DNA of 7,915 nt from Myxococcaceae bacterium. Lineage in GTDB: Bacteria > Myxococcota > Myxococcia > Myxococcales > Myxococcaceae. The stretch spans positions 1 through 7,915 of the forward strand of contig JAGSPQ010000123.1 of assembly GCA_018262385.1 (NCBI GenBank), read 5' to 3'. The position numbers were made by a program, and so were the translations under genes. Below the pieces are notes generated by a model. That model was not told the origin of the DNA. It saw nothing but the letters and a program-made list of their open reading frames with translations, and did not search any database. Below, piece by piece: positions 6,485 through 7,915 of the stretch; position 1 is the first letter of the stretch, and the number at the start of each line of letters is the position of its first letter.

Positions 6485-6808
6485 ATGCGCGCCTTCCGCT
6501 CGACGCTGGTGCTGGCCCTCTTCCTCGCAGGTTTCGCCTTCGCCGCCGGCAAGAAGCCGGGCGACTTCCAGGCCCCCGCCCAGATGACCGAGGAAGAGCT
6601 CGCCGAGGCCAAGGCGCGCAGCAAGAACAAGCTCAACGGGTTCGACGAGAAGCAGTCCGAGAAGCCGAAGGAAGTCCCGTGGATGATGATCGGGCTGATC
6701 GGGATCTCGTTCCTCGCCGCCACCCCGTTCGCCCTGCGCGCCTTCCGCAACACCAGCAAAGAGATCGCCGAGTCCGCCGAAGCGGTGGGCGCGAATCGGG
6801 AAGACTGA
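6485..6808 (+). CDS. Small membrane protein with signal peptide and one transmembrane helix, 107 aa
   Basis: I do not recognise a family. From ATG 6485 the protein has a clear N-terminal signal: basic residues Arg2 and Arg5, a hydrophobic stretch at 8-20, and a likely cleavage site after FAFA or FAFAA (20-21). A charged, Lys/Glu-rich segment of about 43 residues follows (22-64), then one hydrophobic helix, WMMIGLIGISFLAATPFAL (66-84), and a short tail with Arg85/Arg88 and acidic residues. After cleavage it would be a single-pass inner-membrane protein, with the charged part outside and the tail inside by the positive-inside rule. The frame is open back to a GTG at 6407, inside the nuclease gene, but ATG 6485 is preferred because it places the signal peptide at the N-terminus. 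It lies 23 bases after the nuclease and 29 before the transporter. A helper of the adjacent transporter is possible but unsupported. Confidence 0.75.
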   Translation: MRAFRSTLVLALFLAGFAFAAGKKPGDFQAPAQMTEEELAEAKARSKNKLNGFDEKQSEKPKEVPWMMIGLIGISFLAATPFALRAFRNTSKEIAESAEAVGANRED

Positions 6809-6820
6809 TCGCGGCGCTGT

Positions 6821-6828
6821 GCTAGGCG
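6821..6828 (+). promoter_or_regulatory. GCTA element before the transporter gene
   Basis: GCTAGGCG lies with its GCTA 13 bases before the TTG start at 6838, nearly the same position as in front of the genes at 2160 and 6485. The hexamer TAGGCG is a poor -10 match (two of six) and no -35 box is evident, so it is listed mainly for its placement. Its TAG is also the in-frame stop that limits the transporter's N-terminus. Confidence 0.22.
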
Positions 6829-6837
6829 GCGGGTCGC

Positions 6838-7915
6838 TTGGCCCTCGCGATCTTCGCCCTCACCTACTTCTTCCTCGCCGGCTTCCGGCTGCGGTGGACG
6901 AAGCTCGATCGTCCCGGCGGAGCGCTGGTCGGCGCGGCGGCGATGGTGGCGTTCGGAGTGGTCGCTCCGAAGGACGCGCTGGCGGCGATCGACTTCGACA
7001 CCCTGATCCTGCTGCTGGGGATGATGCTGCTGGCCGCCTACCTCACCCGGGCCGGCTTCTTTCGCAACGCCGCCTGGCGGGTGCTGAAGGTGGCCCGCAC
7101 GCCGCGGGTGCTGCTGGTCTGCCTGGCGGTGGTGAGCGCGGTGCTGTCGGCGTTCCTGGTCAACGACACCGTCTGCCTGATGTTGACCCCGCTGGTGCTG
7201 GTGCTGGTCGAGGGGGCCGAGCTGCCGCCGCTGCCCTACCTGCTGACGCTCTGCATGGCGTCCAACACCGGCAGCCTCGCCACCTTCACCGGCAACCCGC
7301 AGAACATGCTGATCGGCAACCTCTCGGGCCAGAGCTACGGGACGTTCGCCGCCTACATGGCGCTGCCCGCGGCGGTGGCGACGGCGGTGGTGGTGGTGAC
7401 GATCCTGGTGATGTTCCGCGCGCAGCTGCCCGCGAAGCGCTTCGTGCCTGCCGCCGCGGTGCCGCCGATCGATTCGAGGCTGCTGTGGCTGTGCGGCGCG
7501 GTGTCGGTCGCGGTGGTGGGCTGCTTCTTCGCCGGGCTCTCGATGGCCTGGAGCGCGCTGGTCGGCGCCGCGGCGGTGGTCGCGCTGTCCGGCAAGCCGC
7601 CGCGCGAGCAGCTGGAGAAGATCGACTGGGTGCTGCTGCTGTTCTTCGCCAGCCTGTTCGTGGTGGTGCACGGGGTGAGCGCCGACGGCTGGGCCGAGCG
7701 GATGCGGCAGGCCTTCGCGCCGCTGATGCAGGGCAGCGGGCTGAAAGAGACCGCCGGGTTCAGCGCGCTGACGCTGGTCGGCTCGAACCTGTTCTCGAAC
7801 GTGCCGTTCGTGATGCTGGCCCGCTCGTGGGTGCCGGCGATGAGCAACCCGGCGCTGGGGTGGCAGGTGCTGGCGCTCGCCTCGACCCTCGCCGGCAACC
7901 TGACCCTGGTCGGCA
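6838..7915 (+). CDS. ArsB/NhaD/SLC13-type ion transporter, 359 aa seen, 3' end outside window
   Basis: This frame stays open to the window end, so the gene is cut, probably by about 50 residues compared with the usual 400-420. The TTG at 6838 is the first possible start after TAG 6823-6825 and places IFALTYFFLAGFRLRW at the N-terminus as the family expects. It is a polytopic inner-membrane protein with the two inverted halves of the Ion Transporter superfamily visible. The first half has IDFDTLILLLGMMLLAAYL (51-69), LVNDTVCLMLTPL (107-119) and the re-entrant-loop type segment SNTGSLATFTGNPQNMLIG (142-160). The second has IDWVLLLFFASLFVVVHG (262-279), SNLFSNVPFVML (316-327) and AGNLTLVG (352-359). 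Members move arsenite, dicarboxylates, sulfate or exchange Na+/H+. The substrate cannot be told here, and no arsenic-resistance gene is nearby. It starts 29 bases after the small membrane protein gene. Confidence 0.9.
   Translation, partial: MALAIFALTYFFLAGFRLRWTKLDRPGGALVGAAAMVAFGVVAPKDALAAIDFDTLILLLGMMLLAAYLTRAGFFRNAAWRVLKVARTPRVLLVCLAVVSAVLSAFLVNDTVCLMLTPLVLVLVEGAELPPLPYLLTLCMASNTGSLATFTGNPQNMLIGNLSGQSYGTFAAYMALPAAVATAVVVVTILVMFRAQLPAKRFVPAAAVPPIDSRLLWLCGAVSVAVVGCFFAGLSMAWSALVGAAAVVALSGKPPREQLEKIDWVLLLFFASLFVVVHGVSADGWAERMRQAFAPLMQGSGLKETAGFSALTLVGSNLFSNVPFVMLARSWVPAMSNPALGWQVLALASTLAGNLTLVG

Noticed and set aside
6382..7671. Long minus-strand frame opposite the transporter
   Set aside because: Codon-aligned shadow of the transporter gene; the product is repetitive His/Gln/Arg-rich sequence.

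Overview
This is a GC-rich (roughly 70% by eye), gene-dense bacterial window with outer-membrane protein features, so it comes from a Gram-negative. The very high GC, the frequent TTG starts, the large lipoprotein/outer-membrane fusion and several unrecognised proteins suggest a myxobacterium-like lineage (Myxococcota or another former deltaproteobacterium). No marker gene fixes the taxonomy, so this is an inference of moderate confidence. I see no rRNA, tRNA, CRISPR array, insertion sequence, integrase or long repeat. No stretch longer than about 35 bases lacks a gene.

Layout. Positions 1-180 hold the end of a gene whose tail looks like a beta-helix surface or secreted protein. It overlaps the TTG start of a 216-residue protein of unknown role (177-827). 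That gene runs tail-to-tail, with a 14-base overlap, into an unrecognised 436-residue cytoplasmic protein on the minus strand (814-2124), which has the only strong Shine-Dalgarno in the window. A 35-base divergent gap follows. Next is the centrepiece, a 966-residue putative lipoprotein (2160-5060) that joins an HExxH zinc-peptidase domain, a TolB/PD40-type beta-propeller and a C-terminal Omp85-like outer-membrane barrel with a VRGY motif. Twelve bases later begins an intact beta-CASP metallo-beta-lactamase-fold RNA nuclease (5073-6461). It is followed by a 107-residue protein with a signal peptide and one membrane segment (6485-6808), and by an ArsB/NhaD/SLC13-type ion transporter (6838 onward) cut by the window end.

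How the genes relate. The four rightmost genes are co-oriented with gaps of 12, 23 and 29 bases, so they may form a transcription unit. Their predicted sites of action differ (outer membrane, cytoplasmic RNA, inner membrane), and I see no shared pathway. The possibly novel parts are the peptidase-propeller-barrel fusion and two genome-style signals. One is a recurring GCTA element 12-13 bases before start codons, suggesting very short or absent 5' leaders. The other is a strong, context-dependent use of the Asp codon GAT that creates GATC sites.
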